A stretch of DNA of 64,000 bases from Corynebacterium suedekumii (GTDB lineage Bacteria; Actinomycetota; Actinomycetes; Mycobacteriales; Mycobacteriaceae): NCBI RefSeq assembly GCF_030252185.1, contig NZ_CP126970.1:1550001-1614000 (forward strand), read 5' to 3'. Positions 1-8,672 of this stretch are shown here, in pieces. The notes beneath the pieces are model-generated. The model saw nothing but the letters and a program-made list of their open reading frames with translations, had not been told where the DNA came from and made no database searches. A program made the position numbers and the translations under genes. Each line of letters begins with the position of its first letter. Position 1 is the stretch's first letter.

Positions 1-37
1 ATGAGCAGACCTTCATACATCGACCAGGAGACTCCCT

Positions 38-703
38 GTGACTTCGCCTGACCTGCCGGCGCCCCCGCTGCGTATCGACGATCTACTGGGCAACTACGTC
101 ATCCTCGACCCCACGATGCAGGCCACCGTCGGGCGTTCCGGCAGCTTCCCCGTGGGCACCGACGACCGCTACCTGCACCGCATTCTCTTTCAGGTCTGGT
201 ACAGCGGGCAGGGCTGGTTCCTGGGCAACCGGGGCTCCCACATCACCCTCGACGTCGAGTCGCGCAGTGTGCGTACCCGCAGTCGGGCGAGCGTGGGGCC
301 GGGGTCGATCATCCCGCTGCCGGCCGGGCCCAGCGCGGTGGCCTTCAGCACCCCGGAACGCACCTACGAGCTGCACATCGACATCCCCACCAGTGGTCTG
401 CAGCGGCCCCAGCCGGTCCAGCCCGACGAGGGGACCGAGGCCACCTACGAACGCCACACGCCGACGCTCGAGCAGCGCCAGCTCATGGACGTCCTCGCAG
501 AGCCGCTGCTGAAGTTCGCCGGCGCCTCTGAGTCGGACATTCCCACGGTCAAGGAGGTGGCGGAGACTCTCGGCTGGTCGGAGAAGAAGACCCACCAGAA
601 GATCGAACGGCTCTGCGCCCGCCTGGCCCAGGACGGCGCAGGTGTGTACAAACCCTACCGCCTGTTCCTCGCCCACTACGCCGCGGCCCAGCGCCGACGC
701 TGA
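38..703 (+). CDS. FHA-like / winged-helix protein
   Basis: A 221-residue cytoplasmic protein; no signal peptide or membrane segment is visible. Residues about 10-120 resemble an FHA-like beta-sandwich (VGRSGSFPVGTDDRYLHR, then GNRGSHITLDV), with HR where FHA domains usually have SR. Residues about 145-215 look like a winged helix (VKEVAETLGWSEKKTHQKIERL). FHA domains usually bind phosphothreonine, and a Ser/Thr kinase is encoded two genes downstream in the same direction, so it is probably a phospho-reader of that cassette; this role is inferred. The GTG start is chosen because AGGAG lies just upstream. A 16-codon frame at 1-51 overlaps the start and was not called. Confidence 0.7.
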   Translation: MTSPDLPAPPLRIDDLLGNYVILDPTMQATVGRSGSFPVGTDDRYLHRILFQVWYSGQGWFLGNRGSHITLDVESRSVRTRSRASVGPGSIIPLPAGPSAVAFSTPERTYELHIDIPTSGLQRPQPVQPDEGTEATYERHTPTLEQRQLMDVLAEPLLKFAGASESDIPTVKEVAETLGWSEKKTHQKIERLCARLAQDGAGVYKPYRLFLAHYAAAQRRR

Positions 704-821
704 CCTCACAGGGGTGACGAGCGTGGGGAGTACTCCCCAGAAAACGTCCGGAGGAGTGGACATTTCCGCCCGGTCTGCCACTATGAAAATTGACAGCTAA
801 ACCTCAGCGAAAGGCAAGACA

Positions 822-1754
822 GTGGGCCACTACGATCTCTACTCCTCCCTCGGTCTCGAGCGGACGGGCAGCTCCGCAGACATCGTCACAGATCTTCAGC
901 AGCGCCTTGACGACGGGCGTACCGACAACCCCGGCGGTGAGGAGGAACTGCGCCTGGCCTCCACCATCCTCGGCGATCCGGAGAAGCGCCGGCTCTATGA
1001 CACCCGCATCAACGACCCCGACGCCCCACCCGTAACCATCTCCGCGATCCGGGAGCTGGCCGCGCTTCAGCCGGTCGGGGCACCGGCGCCGGGCCCGGGG
1101 ACAGCGCTGGGACCCGATGCCGGCTCCGGCCGCCCGTCCTCCTTCGACGCCCCCCGCGAACGCGCCACCGAACAGGCCCACAAGGTCTCCTCCGAATACA
1201 AGCACTCCTCCCGCACAGCACTCATCCTCACCGCCGTCGCCTCCCTCGTCGTCGGCGCGCTGCTCGCCTCTGCCGCGTTCGTCGTCTTCGGCAACGGCGG
1301 CGGATCCACCGGGGTGGACAATGTCGGCGATGCCGAGAAGAAGGTCCAGGAGTTCCTCGACCTGCGCACCGCCGACGAGGCACGCACCTGGCTGGGGGAG
1401 AACAGCGCTGCTGAGACCCGCTCCGGCCTGACCTCGACCCTGAGTCTCAACGAAGGTGGCAACTTCGCCGGTACCGACGCATACTTCCAGGCCACCGACC
1501 CCGAGGTCGGCTATTCCGTCAACATGGTCCGCGACTGGTTCGCACCGATGTACCGGGTGACACAGGAGCGCTTCTCCGAGGCCGCCGCCGCTGAGGGACT
1601 CGAGGATCTCGTCATGGTCACCGTGCTGGATGCCGCAGGTGTCAATGTCGGCGTGGTGTTCATGGCCAAGGCCGGAGATGACTGGCGAATGATGGACCTG
1701 ACCAAGGCCGACTCGGCGGACAACATTGACCTCGACACGGACAGCCTGCTGTAG
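822..1754 (+). CDS. J-domain-like single-pass membrane protein
   Basis: A 310-residue protein. Residues 1-70 resemble a J-domain (YDLYSSLGLERTGSSADI, then ILGDPEKRRLYDTR), but the catalytic HPD loop is not evident, so DnaK stimulation is doubtful. A proline-rich linker leads to one membrane helix at about 130-155 (ALILTAVASLVVGALLASAA). The roughly 150-residue C-terminal domain should be outside the cell and is compatible with an NTF2-like fold. GTG start with AAAGG a few bases upstream. It ends 3 bases before the kinase gene, so the two are surely co-transcribed. Function unknown. Confidence 0.72.
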   Translation: MGHYDLYSSLGLERTGSSADIVTDLQQRLDDGRTDNPGGEEELRLASTILGDPEKRRLYDTRINDPDAPPVTISAIRELAALQPVGAPAPGPGTALGPDAGSGRPSSFDAPRERATEQAHKVSSEYKHSSRTALILTAVASLVVGALLASAAFVVFGNGGGSTGVDNVGDAEKKVQEFLDLRTADEARTWLGENSAAETRSGLTSTLSLNEGGNFAGTDAYFQATDPEVGYSVNMVRDWFAPMYRVTQERFSEAAAAEGLEDLVMVTVLDAAGVNVGVVFMAKAGDDWRMMDLTKADSADNIDLDTDSLL

Positions 1755-1757
1755 ATC

Positions 1758-3230
1758 GTGAACTCCTCCGACTTCCGCGACACCCTCACCGCCCGGCACG
1801 GTTACACCGACATCGTCGAGATCGGCCGCGGCGGCATGGGGGTGGTGTTCCGCGCCTGGGACCCGAAACTCCGCCGCAACGTGGCGGTCAAGCAGTTGTC
1901 CACGGAACTGCTGGATGAGGAGTCGGGACGTCGTCGCTTCGAATCGGAGATGGTCACCCTCGGCCGGATCAGCCACTCGGCGGTGGTCAAGATCCACTTC
2001 GCCGATTTCACCGACACCGGTGACGCCTACTTCGTCATGGACTACATCCCGGGCCAGGACCTCGGCTCGCTGCTGCGGCAGCGCCGGGAATGGAACCTGC
2101 GGTTCACGGTCCAGGAGACGGTGGACATCCTCCGCCCCGTCGCCGCGGCCCTGGACTTCCTGCACCTGCAGATGGACCCGCCGATCATCCACCGCGACAT
2201 CAAGCCGGGCAACATCCTCATCCCCTCGGGTGCGGCGATGGAGGCGAAGAGTCTGCTCACTGACTTCGGCATTAGCCTCTCGGCGGAGGACACCCGCATC
2301 ACGTCCCTGTCGATGATGATCGGCACCGAGAAGTACTACGCACCTGAGCTGTTCCCGGGTGGCGTCGCCGGCAGTGAGGGAGTCGTGCACAACCAACCCA
2401 CCGCGGCCACCGACAACTATGCCCTCACCCTCATCGCCTTCGAGATGCTCTCCCTGCACTCCCTGCAGGACACGATGAGCCGGGACCAGTGGGGTCAGCA
2501 CCAGCGGCCCTTCCCCAGCTTCGCGGAGCTCGGACTGAACCCGCGGGACCTCGGTGACGCGGCGGGTGTGGAGAAGGTGTTCCGCAAGGCTCTCAATCCG
2601 GTGCCCGCCTACCGCTACCCCACGGCTACCGCCTTCATCCAGGAACTGGTGAAGACCGGGAACCGGCCGTCCATCTCGAACCCGCCACGCCCACCGTCCC
2701 GGGAGGAAGGCAGCGCCACTACCGCGGTGCCGGTGCTGGCGGTCGCCCCGCCCGCGCAGAAGGCCGGACTGGGGCCGTGGGCGATGACCGGGCTTGCCTC
2801 CATCGCGGTCCTGCTCTCCGGCATCCTCGGCGCGGGCATCTGGTTCGCCGCCAATCACCCGGCCTGGGAGGAGGCGGAACGCCCCGTTGTGCAGGCCTTC
2901 CCCGACCTGCTGCCCCGGTTCCAGGAACTCAGTGGCTGGAACGGCCTGTCCTGCGCACCGGGTGAGGGGGAGGAAGGAATGTCCGCGGTCATCGACTGTC
3001 ACAGCGGAGACACTCGGGTACGTGCCATCGACTTCGGCAATCGTGACAACCGGGACGCCTTCGAGACCGACGGTCAGCGGGTGGTGTGGAGCAACGGCAC
3101 CTGTGAGGTCCACAGCGTCGAACGCGACGGCGGTTACCTCGTTGTCCCGCAGCTCAACCCCGCACGATTCGCGCTGACGGTGGACGGGCCCGAGGCCGAA
3201 CAACTGCGATTTCAGCTACCCGTCTGCTGA
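1758..3230 (+). CDS. Transmembrane Ser/Thr protein kinase (PknB-like)
   Basis: A 490-residue Hanks-type kinase. Visible motifs: glycine loop GRGGMGVVF (about 23-31), VAIK-type lysine in NVAVKQL (about 45), catalytic loop HRDIKPGN (about 144-151), DFG (about 169-171) and an activation segment rich in Ser/Thr. One membrane helix at about 341-364 leads to an external C-terminal domain of about 120 residues. No PASTA repeats are present, unlike PknB. All catalytic residues are present, so it should be active. The adjacent FHA-like and J-like proteins are the obvious partners (inference). GTG start 3 bases after the preceding stop. Confidence 0.9.
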   Translation: MNSSDFRDTLTARHGYTDIVEIGRGGMGVVFRAWDPKLRRNVAVKQLSTELLDEESGRRRFESEMVTLGRISHSAVVKIHFADFTDTGDAYFVMDYIPGQDLGSLLRQRREWNLRFTVQETVDILRPVAAALDFLHLQMDPPIIHRDIKPGNILIPSGAAMEAKSLLTDFGISLSAEDTRITSLSMMIGTEKYYAPELFPGGVAGSEGVVHNQPTAATDNYALTLIAFEMLSLHSLQDTMSRDQWGQHQRPFPSFAELGLNPRDLGDAAGVEKVFRKALNPVPAYRYPTATAFIQELVKTGNRPSISNPPRPPSREEGSATTAVPVLAVAPPAQKAGLGPWAMTGLASIAVLLSGILGAGIWFAANHPAWEEAERPVVQAFPDLLPRFQELSGWNGLSCAPGEGEEGMSAVIDCHSGDTRVRAIDFGNRDNRDAFETDGQRVVWSNGTCEVHSVERDGGYLVVPQLNPARFALTVDGPEAEQLRFQLPVC

Positions 3231-3263
3231 CGGACACAAGTGAACTGACAAAGGAACGACACG

Positions 3264-4004
3264 ATGAGCAACTCATGGGACACCAACCCCTGGAACGAAC
3301 AGCCTGCCCCGCAGACCCGCGAGCAGGGGTGGGACCAGCCACCCCAGACCCAGCAGTGGGGGACCGCTGCCGCCCCGCCGCCGCGACGTCGCGGCGCTGC
3401 GGGCATCCTCGTCGCCCTCATCGCCGTGCTGGCGGTCGCGATCGCGGGCGTGGTGGCGTACCTCTTCCTCAACGGTAACCTCGGGGGCAACGGAGTGGCT
3501 ACGTCGAGCCCAGGCACCATCGTGGTGGAGTCCACCGTCGTGGAGACGGCCGGCCCCGTCGCTGACGACGCCGGGGAGGATGCCCCGGAGGCCGCACCAG
3601 CCCCGGCCGCCACCGCCACCCGGGCACAGTCCCAGCCACGACCTCAGCAGCAGTCCTCCGGTCTGCCGGCGGCCGCGCAGTCGGCGGGATTGACGCTCAA
3701 GGGGTGGAGTGACAACTCCGCGACCCGGTGCCACGCCGCGGAGGGCCTCATCTACGCGGGTAAGGGCGACAACGCCTGGGTCACCGTCTGTGGGGAGGGT
3801 GGCCAGCTGACCTACCGCTCCGACGTGTTCGGCGGGACCCTGGCCATGCCGGTGGACATGAGTCAGTCCGACCCGGCGAACGGCTATTTCGTCATCCCCG
3901 CGTCACCGTCGAACATCCTACTGTCCGGCGACCGCGTGCTCGTCTACCAGGACGACATCCTCGTGGCCTCGGAGAACCTGCCCGAAGCCTGGATCATCGA
4001 CTAA
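3264..4004 (+). CDS. Pro/Gln-rich single-pass membrane protein
   Basis: A 246-residue protein with a hydrophilic N-terminus rich in Trp, Gln and Pro (residues 1-45), one membrane helix at about 48-70 (GILVALIAVLAVAIAGVVAYLF), a low-complexity Ala/Pro/Gln linker, and a roughly 110-residue external domain with two cysteines (ATRCHAA and WVTVCGEG) that could form a disulfide. It is the fourth gene of the kinase cassette, 33 bases after the kinase, with AAAGGA before its ATG. The N-terminus resembles tails phosphorylated by bacterial Ser/Thr kinases, so it may be a substrate (inference). Its stop overlaps that of the convergent TetR gene. No family recognised. Confidence 0.65.
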   Translation: MSNSWDTNPWNEQPAPQTREQGWDQPPQTQQWGTAAAPPPRRRGAAGILVALIAVLAVAIAGVVAYLFLNGNLGGNGVATSSPGTIVVESTVVETAGPVADDAGEDAPEAAPAPAATATRAQSQPRPQQQSSGLPAAAQSAGLTLKGWSDNSATRCHAAEGLIYAGKGDNAWVTVCGEGGQLTYRSDVFGGTLAMPVDMSQSDPANGYFVIPASPSNILLSGDRVLVYQDDILVASENLPEAWIID

Positions 4005-4678
4005 TCCTCAGTTTCACCGGCCAGGCGGATCAGTTCGAGGGTGCGGGCCACGCGGTCGTCGGGAAGCTCGGCGTGGAGGATGTCCAGGGCGGCGTCGGCG
4101 AGCATGACCGAGACCTCCGGCAGTTCCTCCTCGGACAGCGGAGCGGGGGATTCACCGTTGTTGGGGCGCATCTCGATCGCCGAGAGGGCGATGTGGAACG
4201 GCAGGTCGATGCGGGGATCATCCGTGCCGACGATGTCGGCGGCCAGAGAACGGAAGATGTCCCGCAGCTCGGCGCGCTGGGAGTGGTACTCGGCGAACTC
4301 CTCGGAGGCGGCGACGGGCAGCTGGTAGAGGCGTCCGACGTTCCACCGGGTGGACAGCAGGAGCCGGGATTCGGCGGCGACGAGTGACCACAGGCGCAGG
4401 GTGGGGGAGGCGTCGGATTCGCCGAGTGCGGCGGCCAGGGTGGTGGACGGCTCGATGGTGGAGTTGAGCAGCGTCAGGAAGATCTCCGTCTTCGACGGGA
4501 AGTGGTAGTACAGGGACGCCTGGCGGATCCCCACGGCATCGGCGATCTGGTGCGTCGAGGTGGTGGCGAAACCCTTGGTGGTGAACAGCTCGGCGGATGC
4601 GTCGAGGATCTCCTCCCGGGCGGTTGAACCGCGCCGCTTGGGGCTCTTCTTGCGGGGACGGCCCACATGTCCGGCCAT
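4001..4678 (-). CDS. TetR-family transcriptional regulator
   Basis: A 225-residue repressor-type protein. The N-terminal helix-turn-helix is typical (TAREEILDASAELFTTKGFA, then QIADAVGIRQASLYYHFPSK); the rest is a ligand-binding helical domain. A longer frame extends to 4834, but the ATG at 4678 is chosen because AAAGGAG precedes it and a promoter lies directly upstream. The basic N-terminal extension (GRPRKKSPKRRG) is a feature of some actinobacterial TetR proteins. An inverted repeat between its -10 box and its ribosome binding site suggests autoregulation. Target genes are unknown. Confidence 0.85.
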   Translation of the reverse strand: MAGHVGRPRKKSPKRRGSTAREEILDASAELFTTKGFATTSTHQIADAVGIRQASLYYHFPSKTEIFLTLLNSTIEPSTTLAAALGESDASPTLRLWSLVAAESRLLLSTRWNVGRLYQLPVAASEEFAEYHSQRAELRDIFRSLAADIVGTDDPRIDLPFHIALSAIEMRPNNGESPAPLSEEELPEVSVMLADAALDILHAELPDDRVARTLELIRLAGETED

Positions 4679-4699
4679 GGATACCTCAACTCCTTTCTG

Positions 4700-4731
4700 T
4701 TGACCAAAAGGTGGCTGGTCGAAAAAGTATA
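4700..4731 (-). promoter_or_regulatory. Promoter and candidate operator of the TetR gene
   Basis: On the minus strand a TATACT -10 box (4726-4731) is followed by an inverted repeat: TTGACCA at 4700-4706 and TGGTCGA at 4716-4722, one mismatch, 9-base spacer. The repeat sits between the -10 and the AAAGGAG of the tetR mRNA, where a bound repressor would block transcription. Confidence 0.5.
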
Positions 4732-4766
4732 ACCCGTGAGCGGAACGGGAGGACCGAGCGGTGCGG

Positions 4767-5585
4767 TTACAGGGAGAGTCCGTGGCGCGCGGCCAGCGAG
4801 CGCAGGGCTCCGCCGACGAGGCGGGCGGCGGCACCGTAGGCGCTGCGGTCGAGGGCGGGCAGGTCCTCGACGAGGATCTCGTGGCCGGGCACCCCGTCGC
4901 GCCAGCGGCGCAGCTGCAGGGCGATGCCGGTCTCCCACGCCTGGGTCAGTGCGAAGGCCTCGTTCTCGGTGAGCGAGCCGTTGGTCACCCCTCCGGTGAG
5001 GCGGTCGAGGGTCCGGGCCTGCCGGGGATCAGCCCAGCGGGCGACGTCGACCGCGGGGGTGAGCAGGTGGGCGGTGATGTCCACCGGGGTCGCCCGATCC
5101 GGCAGGCCCTGGTGCAGCTGGAGGGCCGGTGGGCGGTGGGTGAGGGCGTCGGCGAGCAGGGACGGTGACGGGGCGTCGGGGGTGTCCAGGGCGGCGTCGA
5201 TACGCAGGGCGTCGGGGGCAGACGCCACCGGGTGGATCTCACCGACGTCGAGACCCACGGAAATGACCAGGTCGGCGACCTCCGATCCGTCGTCGCTGAG
5301 CCACTGCACGGCCGTGGCCGGGGTGGCGTCACCACGGGCCACGGCGCCGGTGGGCACGAGCGTGGGGTCGAGCGCACGGCCGGCCGGACTGGTGAGGGTG
5401 TCCGCCACCACCGAGGAGAACCAGGTGGTCAGCTCGTTCTCGGGGGCCCGGTGGTCGAGGGCGTTGCGGAGCAGGTCCTGGGCCTCCGCGAGCACACCGC
5501 GCGCCACAGCGGGGGAGGTGGACTGCGAGGCCTGCTGGGCAAGCTCCGTCAGGGACTGGTGCAGCACGGAGAACTCCTCTGGCAC
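4767..5585 (-). CDS. Putative nucleotidyltransferase (DUF294/GlnD-like), probably degenerate
   Basis: A 272-residue soluble protein. Residues about 79-100 (GAVARGDATPATAVQWLSDD) align by eye with the GSxARGExTPxSDxD motif of GlnD/DUF294 nucleotidyltransferases, but the metal-binding Asp pair is replaced by AVQ, so catalysis is doubtful. The C-terminal half fits the helical substrate-binding part of the family. GTG start. It lies between the tetR gene and the ribosomal protein cluster on the same strand; a terminator separates it from the latter. Role unknown. Confidence 0.6.
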   Translation of the reverse strand: MPEEFSVLHQSLTELAQQASQSTSPAVARGVLAEAQDLLRNALDHRAPENELTTWFSSVVADTLTSPAGRALDPTLVPTGAVARGDATPATAVQWLSDDGSEVADLVISVGLDVGEIHPVASAPDALRIDAALDTPDAPSPSLLADALTHRPPALQLHQGLPDRATPVDITAHLLTPAVDVARWADPRQARTLDRLTGGVTNGSLTENEAFALTQAWETGIALQLRRWRDGVPGHEILVEDLPALDRSAYGAAARLVGGALRSLAARHGLSL

Positions 5586-5625
5586 GGGCGGAAAAGAGGC
5601 GGGAAAACACTTCTGAAAATACAGG

Positions 5626-5661
5626 AACCCGCCCCGCCCGGAGGAATCCGGGGAGCGGGTT
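5626..5661 (-). terminator. Rho-independent terminator after rpsR
   Basis: A nested hairpin: outer arms AACCCGC (5626-5632) and GCGGGTT (5655-5661), inner arms CCCGGA and TCCGGG around a GGAA tetraloop. On the minus strand it follows rpsR and would end the rpmB-rpmG-rpsN-rpsR transcript. The T tract after it is weak. Confidence 0.7.
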
Positions 5662-5734
5662 TCTGGAACTTTTACCGTGTCACCGTGTGAGGGGCAGCGG
5701 CAAAAGTTGCGCTGTTGCTACCCGTTGAGCCGAT

Positions 5735-5986
5735 TTAGCGGCTGGTGAACGGCAGGAGTGCCATTTCGCGTGCGTTCTTCACGGCGGTGGCGACCTGACG
5801 CTGCTGCTGCGGGGTCAGGCCGGTGACGCGGCGGGAACGGATCTTGTGGCGGTCGGAGATGAACAGACGAAGGGTCTTGACGTCCTTGTAGTCCACCTTC
5901 TCAATGCCCTCAGCCTTGAGGGGGTTCTTCTTGGGGCGGCGGGACTGCTCGATCCGCGCCTTCTTGTGGTTGGTGCGCTGCTTCAT
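5735..5986 (-). CDS. rpsR: 30S ribosomal protein S18
   Basis: An 83-residue S18 protein, recognisable by [24 protein letters not shown] and [20 protein letters not shown]. It binds the 30S platform with S6. A GTG nine bases upstream would add three residues, but GAGAGGG is correctly spaced only for the ATG at 5986. No cysteines are present, so this is the zinc-independent type. Last gene of rpmB-rpmG-rpsN-rpsR. Confidence 0.95.
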   Translation of the reverse strand: MKQRTNHKKARIEQSRRPKKNPLKAEGIEKVDYKDVKTLRLFISDRHKIRSRRVTGLTPQQQRQVATAVKNAREMALLPFTSR

Positions 5987-6001
5987 GTGTGCCACCCTCT
6001 C

Positions 6002-6307
6002 TTACCAGCTGGACTTACGGACGCCCGGGAGCTCACCACGGTGAGCCATCTCGCGCATACGGACACGGGACAGGCCGAACTTACGGAGGAAGCCACGGGG
6101 GCGACCGTCGTGGGCGTCGCGGTTGCGGACGCGGACCGGGGAGGCGTCGCGCGGCTGACGGTTCAGCTCGAACTGCGCATCCAGACGATCCTCGTCAGAG
6201 GTGTTCGGGTTGTTGATAATGGCCTTGAGCTCGGCGCGACGCTCCGCGTAACGGGCGACAATCTCCTTGCGCTGCTCGTTCTTGGCGATCTTGGACTTCT
6301 TAGCCAT
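6002..6307 (-). CDS. rpsN: 30S ribosomal protein S14, cysteine-free form
   Basis: A 101-residue S14 protein of the long form: [20 protein letters not shown] at the start and the C-terminal signature [21 protein letters not shown]14 is a late-assembling component of the 30S head. The CxxC zinc ribbon of the short form is absent. The gene is separated by only a few bases from rpmG upstream and rpsR downstream, so it is part of one four-gene transcript. Confidence 0.95.
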   Translation of the reverse strand: MAKKSKIAKNEQRKEIVARYAERRAELKAIINNPNTSDEDRLDAQFELNRQPRDASPVRVRNRDAHDGRPRGFLRKFGLSRVRMREMAHRGELPGVRKSSW

Positions 6308-6310
6308 AGA

Positions 6311-6475
6311 TTATCGCTCCTCGCGGAATTCGACGTGCTTGCGGGCGACCGGATCAAACTTCATCAGGGAGATACGGTCGGGGTTGTTGCGCTTGTTCTT
6401 GCGGGTGACATAGGTGTAACCGGTGCCAGCCGTAGACTTCAGCTTGATGATCGGGCGAATGTCATTACGAGCCAC
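6311..6475 (-). CDS. rpmG: 50S ribosomal protein L33, cysteine-free form
   Basis: A 54-residue protein read directly from the minus strand: it begins [20 protein letters not shown] and contains [20 protein letters not shown], the L33 signature. No cysteines, so it lacks the zinc ribbon. GTG start immediately abutting the TAA stop of rpmB (TAAGTG), which implies translational coupling. Followed 3 bases later by rpsN. Confidence 0.95.
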   Translation of the reverse strand: MARNDIRPIIKLKSTAGTGYTYVTRKNKRNNPDRISLMKFDPVARKHVEFREER

Positions 6476-6712
6476 TTAGATCTTCTCCCCACGTGCACGG
6501 ATCTTGGTCACGACGGACTCGATGCCGTCGCGATCGATGATCTTGAGTCCCTTGGTGGAAACGTTCAGGGTGATGGTACGGCCCTCAGAGGGCAGGAAAA
6601 ACCGACGACGCTGCACGTTGGGGTTCCAACGGCGCGAGGTGCGGCGGTGCGAGTGCGAGACGGACTTGCCGAACTGCGGCTTGCGTCCCGTGACCTGGCA
6701 AATAGCCGACAT
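6476..6712 (-). CDS. rpmB: 50S ribosomal protein L28
   Basis: A 78-residue L28: begins [20 protein letters not shown], with RRWNPNVQ and [16 protein letters not shown]. Only one cysteine, so no CxxC zinc site. The frame is open further upstream, but TAGGAGAAAG lies at the right distance from the ATG at 6712. First gene of the rpmB-rpmG-rpsN-rpsR operon. Such cysteine-free paralogs are Zur-controlled in mycobacteria, yet no convincing Zur box is visible upstream here. Confidence 0.95.
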   Translation of the reverse strand: MSAICQVTGRKPQFGKSVSHSHRRTSRRWNPNVQRRRFFLPSEGRTITLNVSTKGLKIIDRDGIESVVTKIRARGEKI

Positions 6713-6829
6713 GGACTTTCTTTCTCCTAGCCGCCCACGTCGCAACTACCGGGACCGCGCCGCACCAACCTCACGTTCCCGTGGGGAACAGGTCGGGGCG
6801 CCGTCTCGAGTCGGCTGACGGGGCGTAGA

Positions 6830-6857
6830 CGTATACTTCGACAACAGCAAGGGACAA
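6830..6857 (-). promoter_or_regulatory. Likely promoter of the rpmB operon
   Basis: On the minus strand TTGTCC (6857-6852) and TATACG (6835-6830) are separated by 16 bases, a reasonable sigma-A promoter about 115 bases before the rpmB ATG. The long leader contains no obvious operator. Confidence 0.45.
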
Positions 6858-6894
6858 CCCTACAGAAATCCGGGCCGAAATCCTAATCCCGTGT

Positions 6895-7518
6895 TCACAG
6901 CCCGAAGGCCTTCGCCAGCCGCAGCGCCAGCGCCGTCCGGTCCCGGGCGTGCAGCTTCCGCAGCAGCGCCGAGACGTGGTTTTTCACCGTCCCCTCCGCC
7001 AGCACCATCTCGGCGGCGATCTCGGCGTTGTTGCGTCCCTGCGCCACCAGCTTTGCGACGTCCCGTTCCGTCCGCGTCAGCAGCGCCAGCTCGCCGTCCG
7101 GCGGTGTCGACCCCGCCTGCGCGTGCCGCGCGATGCGGGGATCGAGTACCAGCCCACCGTCGGCGGCCGCCCGGATCGCCTGGGCCAGATCATCCGGGGG
7201 CACGTCCTTGAGCAGGTAGCCCGATGCGCCGGCGGCCACGAGGGAGGAGACGAGCTGCGCGTCGTCGAAGGTGGTGAGCACGAGGGTGGGCAGATGCGGA
7301 GCGCACATGGTCACCACCCCGAGCCCGTCGACCCCCGGCATCGCGGCGTCGGTGATGACGATGTCCGCGTCATGCTCCCGCGCGAGCTCGAGGGCACGGG
7401 CCCCGTCGGTGGAGGTGGCGACGATGTCGATGCCGTCGATCGTCTCGAACAACAGGGACAGCCCGCGCAGCAGCATGGGGTGGTCGTCGATGAGGATGGC
7501 GGTGATCTGGGGGATCAT
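6895..7518 (-). CDS. NarL/LuxR-family response regulator
   Basis: A 207-residue two-component regulator. Receiver domain at 1-120 with the acidic pair (LIDDHP), phosphoacceptor Asp in VITDAAMPGVDG and Lys in YLLKDVP. The C-terminal LuxR-type helix-turn-helix (LLTRTERDVAKLVAQGRNNA, then EGTVKNHVSALLRKL) binds DNA. It overlaps the preceding histidine kinase gene by 4 bases (ATGA), so the two form a translationally coupled pair. Signal unknown. Confidence 0.92.
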   Translation of the reverse strand: MIPQITAILIDDHPMLLRGLSLLFETIDGIDIVATSTDGARALELAREHDADIVITDAAMPGVDGLGVVTMCAPHLPTLVLTTFDDAQLVSSLVAAGASGYLLKDVPPDDLAQAIRAAADGGLVLDPRIARHAQAGSTPPDGELALLTRTERDVAKLVAQGRNNAEIAAEMVLAEGTVKNHVSALLRKLHARDRTALALRLAKAFGL

Positions 7519-8672
7519 GTGCGCTCCGGGAGGGTGAGGGTGAGCAGGAAGCCGCCGTCGGGCCCGCCGTGCGGGTCCAGGCTGAGGTTCCCACCCGCGG
7601 CGTGGGCCCGGTCCGACAACGAGGTGAGGCCGAAGCTCGGCGCGGCGTCATTGCCCCGGCCGTTGTCCGCGACCGTGAGTGAGGTGGGGGACAGGTCGAT
7701 GCCGACCCGGTCGGCACCACTGTGGCGGACGGCGTTGGTCAGGGCCTCCTGGACTGTGCGGAGGATGAGCAGGGTGGTCGCTTCGTCCGGTTCCGGGCCG
7801 GCGGCGGAACGGAAGGTGACGGTCAGCCCCGTGCCCCGGAAGGAATCCGCGAGGGAGGCGAGCGTCTCGTGGATTCCGCCCTCCGCGAGCTCGGTGGGGC
7901 GCATCGCCCGGACGGTGGCGCGCATGGTGTCCAGCGCCGTGGACGTCGCCTCCCGGGCCCGGGTGATCTCCTCGGCGGCGCGGGCCGGGTCCCGGTCGAT
8001 CATCCGCCGGGAGAAGTCCAGGCTCAGGCCGATGGTGGTGAGCTGGTGACCGAGCCCGTCGTGCAGGGCCGCGGCGACCCGTTCCCGCTCCTGGGCCAGC
8101 GCCAGGTCCCGCGAGTCCCGCAGGCTGGCCTGCAGGCGGCTGTTCGCCTCAGCGAGTTCCGTGAGCGCCCGGCGTCGTGATTCATCCAGCGTGCGGGCGC
8201 GCAGCAGCAGGGAGGCGAAGGACAGGCCGGCGAGGACGATGAGCACGGTGGCCAGGGATTCGCCGAGGATGCGGCCCAGTCCACTGCCGGCGGCGACGTG
8301 TGTCGCGGCGGTGACGGCCAGGGTGACGGCGCCGTAGATCAGCGCGACCCCCCGGGTGGTCCCGAGGGTGAGGACGATGAGTGCCATCCACTGCGTCGCG
8401 ATGGACACGGGGGAGTCCGCGATGAGGAAGGCCGCGAACGCCACCACCGCGAAACCGGCGGCGGTGACCGTCGACGGCCGGCGGGACCAGGCGATCCACG
8501 CCACGACGAGCAGGACGGCGATGCCGCCACCGAGGGCCTGGAGGACGGCGGGGCGGCCGTACGCGAGGACGACACTGAGATAGAGGAGTACCGCCGCCCC
8601 GAAGAAGAAGGTGAGCAACCGGTGATCCATTGCCGGGGTGTCCCGGTCGACGCCGGGGCTGTACTCGGTCAT
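7515..8672 (-). CDS. Sensor histidine kinase, HisKA_3 type
   Basis: A membrane sensor kinase of 385 residues paired with the LuxR-type regulator. Four to six hydrophobic helices fill residues about 15-160. Then follow a coiled linker, the HisKA_3 dimerisation box with the phospho-His (AAALHDGLGHQLTTIGLSLD) and a HATPase domain (N box EALTNAVRHSG, G box VADNGRG). ATG at 8672 is preferred over an upstream GTG because a TAGCGT box lies exactly 7 bases before it, giving a leaderless message. Confidence 0.9.
   Translation of the reverse strand: MTEYSPGVDRDTPAMDHRLLTFFFGAAVLLYLSVVLAYGRPAVLQALGGGIAVLLVVAWIAWSRRPSTVTAAGFAVVAFAAFLIADSPVSIATQWMALIVLTLGTTRGVALIYGAVTLAVTAATHVAAGSGLGRILGESLATVLIVLAGLSFASLLLRARTLDESRRRALTELAEANSRLQASLRDSRDLALAQERERVAAALHDGLGHQLTTIGLSLDFSRRMIDRDPARAAEEITRAREATSTALDTMRATVRAMRPTELAEGGIHETLASLADSFRGTGLTVTFRSAAGPEPDEATTLLILRTVQEALTNAVRHSGADRVGIDLSPTSLTVADNGRGNDAAPSFGLTSLSDRAHAAGGNLSLDPHGGPDGGFLLTLTLPERT

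Noticed and set aside
1..51. A 16-codon frame at the window start
   Set aside because: Too short, overlaps the start of the next gene, no homologous feature seen.
804..3203. A 799-codon open frame opposite the kinase cassette
   Set aside because: Composition is low-complexity His/Val/Gly/Asp typical of antisense frames in GC-rich genes, and the plus strand carries recognisable kinase motifs.
6713..6890. Zur box upstream of rpmB
   Set aside because: No TGAAAAT/ATTTTCA-type palindrome found; only a plain promoter is visible.
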